Position numbers and translations under genes: made by a program
The notes under the pieces: model-generated
What the model was told of the DNA's origin: nothing
The model's database searches: none
What the model saw: only the letters and a program-made list of their open reading frames with translations
Assembly: GCA_046727715.1 (NCBI GenBank)
Contig: JBKPDC010000185.1
Location: forward strand, 1 to 12,493
Length of the DNA stretch: 12,493 nt
Reading direction: 5' to 3'
DNA from: CAVQLX01 sp046727715
GTDB lineage: Bacteria; Desulfobacterota; Binatia; DP-6
Shown here: one piece after another, positions 6,695 to 12,493 of the stretch
How positions within the stretch are numbered: position 1 is the stretch's first letter
Layout: each line of letters begins with the position of its first letter

Positions 6695-8119
6695 ATGACC
6701 GACTTCCGCGCGAGCGGCGAGGCGGCACCCATCGAGAGCATCGACCAGCTGGTCGAGGAGTTCCACAACTCCGCCAAGCCTCGCGAGCGCTGGACGATCG
6801 GCACCGAGTACGAGAAGCTCGCCGTCGATCCCCACACCGGGCGCGCGACGCCGTTCTCGGGCGCTCGCGGCATCGAGCGGTTGCTGCGCGAACTGGCGGC
6901 ACGCTTCTCCTGGGAGCCGCAGGAGGAGAACGGGCGGACGATCGCGCTGCGTCGCGGCAACGCGTCGATCACGCTCGAGCCGGGCGGGCAGGTCGAGCTG
7001 TCCGGCGAACCCTACCGCACGCTGCATGAGACGCGCGACGAGCTGGCGACGCACGTGCGGGAGCTGTCCGAGATCGGACGCGAGCTCGGGATCGCGTTTC
7101 TCGGGCTCGGCATGCAGCCGGTCAGCACGCTCGACGAGATCGAGTGGGTGCCGAAGCAGCGCTACGCCATCATGCGCGACTACATGCTCCGCGTGGGCTC
7201 GATGGGCCATCGCATGATGAAGCAGACGGCCACGGTCCAGGCGAACATCGACTACGCCGACGAGCGGGACGCCATGCGCAAACTGCGCCTCGGCATGGCG
7301 ACGTCTCCGATCGTCAATGCCGTCTTCGCCAACTCGTGCATCTCGGAAGGCGGGGTGAACGGCCAGCTGAGCTTCCGTGGCCACATCTGGACCGACACCG
7401 ATCGCGCGCGCTGCGGTCTCCTGCCCCTCGCCTTCCGTGCCGACGCCTCGTTTGCGGACTACATCTCCTGGGCACTCGACGTGCCGCTGTACTTCGTGCT
7501 CCGGAAGGACCGCTACCGGACCGAAGTCACCGGCGTCCCGTTCCGCCGGTTCCTCGACACTGGCCTCGACGGCGAGCCCGCCACGCTCGACGACTGGCGT
7601 CTCCACCTGACCACGCTGTTCCCCGAGGTCCGCTTGAAGGGGTACCTCGAGATCCGGTCCGCCGACAGCCAACCCCCCGACCGGGTGCTGGCCGTGCCGG
7701 CGCTGGTGAAGGGCATGCTGCATGAGACAGACTGCCTCGATGCCGTGGACGACCTGGTGAAGCGCTGGAGCTTCGAGGAGTGCACGGCTCTCTACCGCGA
7801 CGTGACGCGGGGCGGCATGCGAGCGCGGATGAAGGGCATCCCGGTCCTCGATCTGGCGCGGGAGCTCTACACGATCGCTGAGGAGGGCCTGCGCCGGCAG
7901 AAGGAAGTCGACGCCGAAGGGCGCGACGAGCGGGTCTATCTCGACCCGATTCGGGAGTACCTGTCAGCCGGGCGATCGCCGGCCGAGATGACCCTCGAGC
8001 GCTGGTCGAAGGCGTCGACCGGCCGCATCGATGCCCTCATCCGCGACAACGCCTTCCCCGCGTCTCCTTCCGAAAACCGCCTTGAAACATTGCGGAAAGA
8101 GGCGGATAAGGAGTCCTAA
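6695..8119 (+). CDS. gshA: Glutamate-cysteine ligase, plant/alphaproteobacterial type (GCS2 family)
   Basis: A 474-residue ATP-dependent ligase that joins L-glutamate and L-cysteine to gamma-glutamylcysteine, the first step of glutathione synthesis in the cytosol. Conserved blocks appear in order: IGTEYEK (35-41, Mg/ATP-binding acidic residues), LEPGGQVELSG (94-104), MKQTATVQANIDY (175-187), RGHIWTDTDRARCG (228-241) and GYLEIRSADSQ (316-326). Length and spacing match the plant-type enzymes also found in Alpha-, Delta- and other GC-rich bacteria rather than the E. coli type. The open frame extends far upstream without a stop, but homology starts with RASGEAAPIESIDQLVEEF, so the ATG at 6695 is chosen; there is no clear Shine-Dalgarno. 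No glutathione synthetase gene is in the window. The gene is alone on its strand, 121 nt before a small unknown protein gene. Confidence 0.94.
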   Translation: MTDFRASGEAAPIESIDQLVEEFHNSAKPRERWTIGTEYEKLAVDPHTGRATPFSGARGIERLLRELAARFSWEPQEENGRTIALRRGNASITLEPGGQVELSGEPYRTLHETRDELATHVRELSEIGRELGIAFLGLGMQPVSTLDEIEWVPKQRYAIMRDYMLRVGSMGHRMMKQTATVQANIDYADERDAMRKLRLGMATSPIVNAVFANSCISEGGVNGQLSFRGHIWTDTDRARCGLLPLAFRADASFADYISWALDVPLYFVLRKDRYRTEVTGVPFRRFLDTGLDGEPATLDDWRLHLTTLFPEVRLKGYLEIRSADSQPPDRVLAVPALVKGMLHETDCLDAVDDLVKRWSFEECTALYRDVTRGGMRARMKGIPVLDLARELYTIAEEGLRRQKEVDAEGRDERVYLDPIREYLSAGRSPAEMTLERWSKASTGRIDALIRDNAFPASPSENRLETLRKEADKES

Positions 8120-8121
8120 TT

Positions 8122-8149
8122 TCCCGGCCCAGGCGTTTTCATCCCGGGA
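8122..8149 (+). terminator. Weak hairpin after gshA
   Basis: TCCCGG (8122-8127) and CCGGGA (8144-8149) can pair across a 16-nt loop just after the gshA stop. There is no T-run behind it, so intrinsic termination is doubtful; it may be chance in GC-rich DNA. Confidence 0.2.
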
Positions 8150-8240
8150 GTGTTCTGTCCAAACGTCGGCGATGGTAACAGATTAGGCGTTCCGCCGACC
8201 CCACCAGGAGGTGGGCCCGCCCATGTGGGAGGAGGGGTTG

Positions 8241-8663
8241 ATGGTGGCCAGGGGCAAACGGGGCTTTTCGGGCGGACACGATAGGTTGGCAGGCTTGTTC
8301 GAACCCGACGTTCTTCTACCGGCCCAGTATTTTGCGGCGTTCCGCCGTTCCGGCGGGCTCGAGCGCGAGCGGCTGTTGATGCTCGCGGTGCTCGAGGACG
8401 CGATCGACTGCTACCAGAAGTATGCCCACGCCCGCGACCCGCGGGGGGCGCAGATCTTCCAGGAATCGAAGGAGTGGGTGGATTCGTCCGACCGCGCCTG
8501 GCTCTTCTCGTTCGAGAACATCTGCGACACCCTGGAAATCAACGCCGACTACGTGCGGCGGGGGCTCCGCGAGTGGCGTGAGCGGGGGCTCCGGGCCGCC
8601 CGAGCCAACGTGGTCGATCTCCCCGCGGACGTCATCGCCGCCCTTCACAAGGCCTCGGCGTAG
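8241..8663 (+). CDS. Conserved small protein of unknown function
   Basis: A 140-residue soluble protein without an assigned function. The body reads LFEPDVLLPAQYFAAFRR (19-36), RLLMLAVLEDAIDCYQKYA (44-62), a tryptophan-containing KEWVDSSDRAWLFSFENIC block (77-95) and LEINADYVRRGLREWRERG (98-116). The last block resembles a helix-turn-helix-like helical end, but I cannot confirm DNA binding. I recall similar short hypothetical proteins in delta-proteobacterial-grade genomes. Two starts are plausible: ATG at 8241 with AGGAGG (8230-8235) 5 nt upstream, chosen here, and ATG at 8223 with a second AGGAGG (8206-8211) 11 nt upstream. Both sites are unusually strong for this window, suggesting high translation. 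The gene stands alone after gshA and ends at a strong hairpin. No signal or membrane segment. Confidence 0.75.
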   Translation: MVARGKRGFSGGHDRLAGLFEPDVLLPAQYFAAFRRSGGLERERLLMLAVLEDAIDCYQKYAHARDPRGAQIFQESKEWVDSSDRAWLFSFENICDTLEINADYVRRGLREWRERGLRAARANVVDLPADVIAALHKASA

Positions 8664-8671
8664 CTCGAGGC

Positions 8672-8696
8672 CGACCCGAGACCCTGTCTCGGGTCG
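8672..8696. terminator. Perfect 10-bp stem-loop between convergent genes
   Basis: CGACCCGAGA (8672-8681) pairs perfectly with TCTCGGGTCG (8687-8696) around a 5-nt loop CCCTG. It lies 8 nt past the small protein's stop and 4 nt before the stop of the opposing YjbQ gene, the ideal place for a bidirectional terminator. No T-run follows on either strand, as is common in GC-rich genomes, so it may act by pausing or by protecting 3' ends. Confidence 0.55.
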
Positions 8697-8700
8697 ATCC

Positions 8701-9093
8701 TCAGCGCAGCGTCACCAGCACGCGCCGGTCGCGCGGACCGTCCAGCTCGACCAGCATCACCGCCTGCCACGTGCCCAGCATGAGCCGCCCGTCTCGGACC
8801 GGAATGGTCTCGCCGGGCCCCAGGATCGCCGCCTGGATGTGGGACGCCGCGTTCCCGTCCACCAAGTCGTGTCGCCAGCCGCCGGGCGGGATCAGCTTGT
8901 CGAGGGCATCGAGCACGTCCACACACACGTTCGGGTCGTCGTTCTCGTTGACCACGATCGCCGCCGTCGCGTGCGGCACGTAGACGCTGCACAGGCCCTC
9001 GGCGACCCCCGCGCGACGGACGACCTCCGCCACGCGCGACGTGAGGTCAACCATCTCGCGCTTGGTTCTGGTACGGACCCGCAGCTCCGTCAT
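8701..9093 (-). CDS. YjbQ family protein (UPF0047, secondary thiamine-phosphate synthase type)
   Basis: A 130-residue protein of the YjbQ/UPF0047 family. Members are small trimeric beta-rich proteins; E. coli YjbQ has weak thiamine-phosphate synthase activity, but the physiological role is unclear. The diagnostic residues are present: YVPHATAAIVVNEND (38-52), DLVDGNAASHIQAAILG (75-91) and LMLGTWQAVMLVELDGPR (103-120). Length equals the family norm. The frame stays open to 9213, but homology begins with MTELRVRTRTKREMVDLT, so the ATG at 9093 is used, with AGGA 6 nt upstream. The start lies 47 nt inside the transpeptidase gene upstream on the same strand, in a different frame, implying cotranscription and probably translational coupling. 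Confidence 0.9.
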   Translation of the reverse strand: MTELRVRTRTKREMVDLTSRVAEVVRRAGVAEGLCSVYVPHATAAIVVNENDDPNVCVDVLDALDKLIPPGGWRHDLVDGNAASHIQAAILGPGETIPVRDGRLMLGTWQAVMLVELDGPRDRRVLVTLR

Positions 9094-10072
9094 CGCCCGT
9101 CCTGTGCGCAGTCTGACCCGAGTCGCCCGCCCCACGGTTGACCGGGAAGGGGATACCACCGCTCTCGTCGAGCCCGCGCTCGAGCCTCCCGGCGTCGATC
9201 GCGCGCACCCCACGCCGTCCCAGCACTGTCATGGCGTCATGGAAGATCGCCGGGGTCTTCCCGTAGATGTCCTCGTGCACCTCAACGTACACCTCGCCGT
9301 CGCGCTGGCCCACCTTGACCGTCTGGTAGATGAACTCGCCGGGAATTCCCACCGGCACCTGTGGGAACAGATGCTCGATGTCCTCGGGATAGAGCCGGAC
9401 GCACCCGTGGCTCACCTGCATCCCGACCCCCCACGGAATGTCGGTGCCGTGAATGCGGTACGCGGGCAGCGTCAGCTCGAGACGGTACTTGCCGAGGGGA
9501 TTGTCCGGCGCGCCACCGGGAATGAAGGTGCGTGGGTCGTTGCGCTCGGCGATGTGCTCCTGGCGGATCGACTCGGGGATGTTCCACTGCGGGTTCACGC
9601 TCTTGCCGATCACCTTGAAACGCCCGCTCGGCGTCTGCCAGTCGTCACGGCCGAGCCCGACGGGATAAGTCTGCACCACCGTCGTCCCCGCACCGCCCGA
9701 CTCGTAGTAGAACAGCCGCATCTCCGGGATGTTCACGACGATGCCCTGGTAGGTGCAGCAGGGCGGTATCCACTCCGTGGGGAGCAGGATGGTGGCGCCT
9801 GGGGGAGGCACCCACGGGTCGAGCCCTGGGTTGGCGTCGACGATCTCGTTGTAGCCGAGCCCGTAGAGGCGGGCGATATCCATCAGCGTGTCGCCGTTCT
9901 TGATGCGGTACAGGCGGACGTCGCCGAGGACCGGCGGCAGGCTGCCGGGGCCGGGCGTCGGGATGGTGAAGGAGCTGAACCGCTTGTTCAGGAAGAGCTC
10001 CTCGGGGTACTCGCCGCGGGCCGCGCCCGCGAACGCCACGAGCGCGACGAGCGCGCTGACGATCAGCCGCAT
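9047..10072 (-). CDS. LysM-containing L,D-transpeptidase (ErfK/YbiS/YcfS/YnhG family)
   Basis: A 341-residue exported enzyme that forms L,D-linkages in peptidoglycan or attaches proteins to it. The signal peptide is MRLIVSALVALVAFAGAARG (1-20, cleavage probably after ARG or AARG). A LysM domain spans about 52-98 (RLYRIKNGDTLMDIARLYG, ending PPGATILLP), binding glycan. The YkuD catalytic domain covers about 108-268, with the HGT motif (208-210) and SHGCVRL (221-227); C224 is the nucleophile and H222/R226 are the conserved partners. A C105-C106 pair precedes the domain. The core ends near PFPVNR (308-313), yet 28 further Gly/Ala/Gln-rich residues follow and overlap the start of yjbQ. The start lies 47 nt after the oxidoreductase stop with no clear Shine-Dalgarno; the ATG is chosen because the signal peptide begins there. 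Confidence 0.93.
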   Translation of the reverse strand: MRLIVSALVALVAFAGAARGEYPEELFLNKRFSSFTIPTPGPGSLPPVLGDVRLYRIKNGDTLMDIARLYGLGYNEIVDANPGLDPWVPPPGATILLPTEWIPPCCTYQGIVVNIPEMRLFYYESGGAGTTVVQTYPVGLGRDDWQTPSGRFKVIGKSVNPQWNIPESIRQEHIAERNDPRTFIPGGAPDNPLGKYRLELTLPAYRIHGTDIPWGVGMQVSHGCVRLYPEDIEHLFPQVPVGIPGEFIYQTVKVGQRDGEVYVEVHEDIYGKTPAIFHDAMTVLGRRGVRAIDAGRLERGLDESGGIPFPVNRGAGDSGQTAHRTGDDGAAGPYQNQARDG

Positions 10073-10119
10073 GGGCCCGGAATACCGGCCGATTCGCGAG
10101 GAGACAAGCCGCGGGCGGC

Positions 10120-11397
10120 TCACAGCGGCACGCCCAGGGCGGCGAGCCGTGTCCGCAGCGCGTCGGGATCGACGCGTGGCAAAGGGGTTGCGCCGGGGAT
10201 GGCCAGTGCCACGGCCGCCGCAGCGGCCTGGCCTTCGCCCATGCAGGGCCCGATCACGCGCACCGACGCGAACGCCTCGCGCGAAGCCGAGACGCACCGG
10301 CCGACGACTGCGAGATTGTCGATGGCCTCCGGGAGCAGGCAGCGGTACGGGACGGTGTACCAGAGGCCGTCGTCGAGGAAGCGCCACTCGGTGCGGCCGT
10401 CCTCGACATGCAGCTCGATCGGCCAGGCGGCACGGCACACGCCATCGACGAAGCGGCGCCCGCCGAGCACGTCGTCCTCGGTCAGGCGGTAGCGGCCGCG
10501 GATGCGGCGCGTCTCGCGCAGCCCGAGCCGCGGCGCGGTGTCCGACAGGAAGGCGTCTTCGAAGCCGGGCATGTGCCGGCAGAGGAACGCCGCGCAGCGC
10601 TCGGCCTGCTCGCGACCGATGAGCTCGCCGCGGGTGAGCTCGGCCGGGTCGGCGCCGTCGACCGGCCGTCCGTCGATCGCCACCCGGCTCATGGCCACCA
10701 GCACCTCGCCGGGGCGACCGGTCGGAATCAGGTTGCCGGAGCGGCGTGGCAGGTGGTCGCTCGCGAAGTGTCGCTCGAGCAGATCGTTCAGCTCGAAGAG
10801 CGCGGGCAGCGCCCGCCCGAGATCGACGTGCTGCATGTAGAACATCATCGACGGGTACTGGATGGTCTCGCCGCGCTCGATGGCGGCCCCCGCCGCCCGC
10901 GCGAGCGCGGCATCACCCGTCGCGTCGACGAAGAAGGGCGCGCGATAGGCGACCAGCCCCGAGCGCGTCGCGACGACGGCTGCCTCGATCGCGCTGTCGT
11001 GCACCGTGGCGTGCACGAGACGGGCGTGCAGGAGCAGGTGCAGGTTCGGCTCCGCTCCCACCATGGTGTCGTACAACCGCTTCACGCCCCACGGCACGTA
11101 GGGCACGGCAGCGGTGGTCTTCCACGGCACCGGCCCGTAGCACTGCCCGGCGGCGGCGAGGCGGTCCATCACCTCCGCCGCGAAGCCGCCGACCAGGCGC
11201 ACGAGGTCGCCCGAGGGTTCGCGAAGGTAGAAGCCGCAGAACGTGCCGACGCAACCACCCGTGGACATGCCGCCGAGGAAGGGCATCTCCTCGATCAAGG
11301 CGGTACGCAGGCCGAGGCGTGCGGCGGTGACCGCGGCCGCCATGCCGGCCGACCCGCCGCCGACCACGACGACATCGCACTCCGCCATGACCGGCAC
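10120..11397 (-). CDS. FAD-dependent oxidoreductase (FAD_oxidored type)
   Basis: A roughly 425-residue flavoprotein. Numbered from the chosen start, DVVVVGGGSAG (8-18) is the FAD-binding Rossmann loop, ending with an acidic residue in ALIEE. FLGGMSTGGCVGTF (40-53) resembles the substrate/FAD loop of the family, VDATGD (157-162) is the second flavin motif, and VVGRCVSASREA (364-375) with GEGQAAAAAVA closes the FAD domain. Several cysteines are present but no CXXC motif. Start choice: GTG at 11397 has GGAGG at 5-nt spacing and places the Rossmann motif near the N-terminus as in relatives. The ATG at 11388 (GGAGGAG 12 nt upstream) and the ATG at 11433, only 4 nt after the preceding stop, are alternatives. 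It follows the 156-aa unknown gene and precedes the transpeptidase. Substrate unknown; no export signal. Confidence 0.9.
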   Translation of the reverse strand: MPVMAECDVVVVGGGSAGMAAAVTAARLGLRTALIEEMPFLGGMSTGGCVGTFCGFYLREPSGDLVRLVGGFAAEVMDRLAAAGQCYGPVPWKTTAAVPYVPWGVKRLYDTMVGAEPNLHLLLHARLVHATVHDSAIEAAVVATRSGLVAYRAPFFVDATGDAALARAAGAAIERGETIQYPSMMFYMQHVDLGRALPALFELNDLLERHFASDHLPRRSGNLIPTGRPGEVLVAMSRVAIDGRPVDGADPAELTRGELIGREQAERCAAFLCRHMPGFEDAFLSDTAPRLGLRETRRIRGRYRLTEDDVLGGRRFVDGVCRAAWPIELHVEDGRTEWRFLDDGLWYTVPYRCLLPEAIDNLAVVGRCVSASREAFASVRVIGPCMGEGQAAAAAVALAIPGATPLPRVDPDALRTRLAALGVPL

Positions 11398-11437
11398 ACG
11401 CTCCTCCGGGACGAGGATGCTACCGGACGCCATGCCG

Positions 11438-11908
11438 TCAGCTTCCCGCCGTGTCCGCCCGCAGCCGCTCTGCGACCACTGGCACGGCCTTCAGCAGCAT
11501 GTCCGAGCGCGCCACCTCGGCACCCGCGACCGACGACAGCGCGGAGCGATACTCGCCCAGCGCCTGCTCCAGCTCGCTCTCCTTGCCCTCGACGACCTGC
11601 TCGTCCTTGGTGAGGCAGGCGTTCACCTTGTCGGCTAGCTCTTCGAGCCGCTTCTCGCCGTCTTTTCCGAGCTTCGCCTCCAGCATCTCGCCCCACAGCG
11701 ACGTGAAAGCGAACGACGGCACGGCCTGACGGCGTAGCCCTCCCGAGAGGCGATAGAGCCGGTCGGCGAGCGCCGACGGCGTGTTGAGCCCGCGCCGGTT
11801 GGTGATGGCGCCCATCTTCGCGAACCGGTCGCGCAAGCGCTCGAGCCCGTAGTGGTCGACGAGCGCCTGCACGGCCCGGCCGAACTCGGCTTCGCTGAGG
11901 CTAGCCAT
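11438..11908 (-). CDS. Hypothetical protein, helical, unknown function
   Basis: A 156-residue protein I do not recognise. It starts MASLSEAEFGRAVQALVDHYG and looks almost wholly helical and highly charged. Residues 40-75 (LNTPSALADRLYRLSGG... AFTSLWGEMLE) are the least charged part and may pack as a core. About 76-125 is a long acidic/basic stretch (KLGKDGEKRLEELADKVNA, then EGKESELEQALGEYRSAL) with coiled-coil character. No signal peptide, membrane helix or metal motif is visible; C98 is the only cysteine. The frame continues far upstream, but that part is antisense to the SDR gene, so the ATG at 11908 is preferred, with at best a weak AGAG upstream. Its stop lies 4-40 nt before the oxidoreductase start, depending on which start is used, so the two are probably one transcript. 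Confidence 0.65.
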   Translation of the reverse strand: MASLSEAEFGRAVQALVDHYGLERLRDRFAKMGAITNRRGLNTPSALADRLYRLSGGLRRQAVPSFAFTSLWGEMLEAKLGKDGEKRLEELADKVNACLTKDEQVVEGKESELEQALGEYRSALSSVAGAEVARSDMLLKAVPVVAERLRADTAGS

Positions 11909-11924
11909 GCGTCGACTCTGATGA

Positions 11925-11940
11925 CCCGCCCGGCGGCGGG
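11925..11940. promoter_or_regulatory. GC hairpin in the divergent intergenic region
   Basis: CCCGCC (11925-11930), CGGC loop and GGCGGG (11935-11940) form a perfect 6-bp inverted repeat between the divergent hypothetical gene and the SDR gene (73-nt gap). It could be an operator or a 5'-UTR hairpin, or simply chance in a region of mostly G and C. No promoter hexamers are recognisable beside it. Confidence 0.2.
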
Positions 11941-11981
11941 CTGTCAACGGGCGGCGCGACGTGATAGCCCGCTCGCCGGGA

Positions 11982-12493
11982 ATGGCTCGGGAGATCGCGC
12001 TCGTCACCGGGGCGTCGAGCGGTATCGGCGAGGCGCTGGCGCGCCGGCTGGCGCGCGACGGCCTGCACCTGGGCCTGGTGGCGCGCCGTGCGGAGCGTCT
12101 GGAAGCACTGGCGGCGGAGCTGCGGGCCGCGCACGCCATCGAGGTCGATGTCCTGCCGGCAGACTTGACGAAGCCGGACGCGGTCGCCGCGCTCGTCGAG
12201 GAGATCGGTCGCCGCGGGCTGGACGTCGACTGGCTGGTGAACAACGCGGGGTTCGGGACGGTCGGGCTCTTCCACGCCCTGCCCGTCGAGCGAGAGCTGG
12301 AGCAGATCGCGCTCAACGTCGAGGCGCTGGTCGAGCTCACCGGACGGTTGCTGCCGCCGATGGTGCGCCGCCGGCGGGGCGTGGTGATGAACGTCGCGTC
12401 GATCGGCGCCTACACCCCGAGTCCGCACATGGCGACCTACACCGCGACCAAGGCCTTCGTCCTCAGCTTCAGCGAGGCCATCGCGGTCGAGCT
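11982..12493 (+). CDS. Short-chain dehydrogenase/reductase (SDR), 3' end outside window
   Basis: The first 170 residues of a classical SDR, an NAD(P)-dependent oxidoreductase of about 250-270 residues; the window ends just after the active site. The glycine-rich cofactor loop TGASSGIG is at 9-16, with VARRAERLEAL (33-43) following the second strand, where the arginines suggest NADP preference. D61-L62 and NNAG (87-90) complete the cofactor site. The catalytic tetrad is N112 (ALNVEAL), S140 (NVASIG), Y153 and K157 (YTATK). The ATG at 11982 directly precedes the first strand; an in-frame GTG at 11961 would add seven residues but has no better ribosome site. It diverges from the hypothetical gene. 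The substrate cannot be told, and the closest style is the DltE/YqjQ-like general SDR group. Confidence 0.93.
   Translation, partial: MAREIALVTGASSGIGEALARRLARDGLHLGLVARRAERLEALAAELRAAHAIEVDVLPADLTKPDAVAALVEEIGRRGLDVDWLVNNAGFGTVGLFHALPVERELEQIALNVEALVELTGRLLPPMVRRRRGVVMNVASIGAYTPSPHMATYTATKAFVLSFSEAIAVE

Noticed and set aside
9094..9213. Forty-codon N-terminal extension of the YjbQ protein
   Set aside because: YjbQ homology begins at the ATG at 9093, and the extension is coding sequence of the transpeptidase in another frame.
9041..10492. A 483-codon open frame on the plus strand
   Set aside because: It is antisense to the transpeptidase, whose signal peptide, LysM and SHGCVRL motifs are unambiguous.
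10408..11613. A 401-codon open frame on the plus strand
   Set aside because: It is a shadow of the FAD oxidoreductase on the other strand, with no recognisable motif.
11909..12340. Long N-terminal extension of the 156-aa unknown protein
   Set aside because: It is antisense to the SDR gene and has Ser/Arg/Ala-rich shadow composition.
1..12493. CRISPR array, insertion sequence, tRNA, rRNA, phage or toxin-antitoxin genes
   Set aside because: No regularly spaced repeats, transposase motifs, cloverleaf sequence or phage proteins were seen. The HTH gene has no toxin-like partner.

Overview
The window is a densely coded, very GC-rich (roughly 70% by eye, not counted) bacterial chromosome segment. 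Codon use is strongly GC3-biased, several starts are GTG, and the gene mix is that of a large-genome, respiring, Gram-negative-like bacterium of soil or subsurface: a c-type multiheme cytochrome, an L,D-transpeptidase, plant-type glutamate-cysteine ligase, MaoC hydratase and acyl-CoA dehydrogenase remains. Uncultivated lineages such as Rokubacteria/Methylomirabilota or deltaproteobacterial-grade groups fit, but this is an impression from gene style; no rRNA or other phylogenetic marker is present.

Layout. At the far left a divergent gene may begin and run off the edge. Positions 94-729 (+) encode a DUF924 protein, convergent with a zinc-type medium-chain dehydrogenase at 812-1759 (-). At 1872-2093 there is a broken acyl-CoA dehydrogenase start with two compensating indels and an abrupt end. 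It is followed by an XRE-type HTH regulator (2182-2673, +), a double-hotdog MaoC hydratase (2733-3794, +) and a small isoprenylcysteine/phospholipid methyltransferase-like membrane protein (3807-4169, +). These converge, with 3 nt between stop codons, on a large octaheme cytochrome with HEAT and TPR repeats (4173-6332, -). A 362-nt gap then holds the apparent C-terminal stub of an MFS/GPH-type transporter. Next are gshA (6695-8119, +) and a small conserved protein of unknown function (8241-8663, +), followed by a perfect 10-bp hairpin.

The right third is a minus-strand run, in transcription order: a 156-aa unknown protein (11908-11438), an FAD-dependent oxidoreductase (11397-10120), a LysM L,D-transpeptidase (10072-9047) and a YjbQ-family protein (9093-8701) whose start overlaps the transpeptidase. 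A short-chain dehydrogenase (from 11982, +) diverges from this run and is cut by the window end.

Working together. The genes do not form one recognisable pathway. The acyl-CoA dehydrogenase remnant, HTH gene and MaoC hydratase look like what is left of a CoA-thioester (beta-oxidation-like) locus. GshA is housekeeping, and the oxidoreductase/transpeptidase/YjbQ run looks like a loose operon. I found no CRISPR array, complete mobile element, phage genes, tRNA or rRNA, and no convincing new multi-gene system. The points most worth checking are the RNA hairpin that buries the ribosome-binding site of the MaoC gene, the two gene remnants, the octaheme/HEAT/TPR cytochrome, and the two unknown small proteins.
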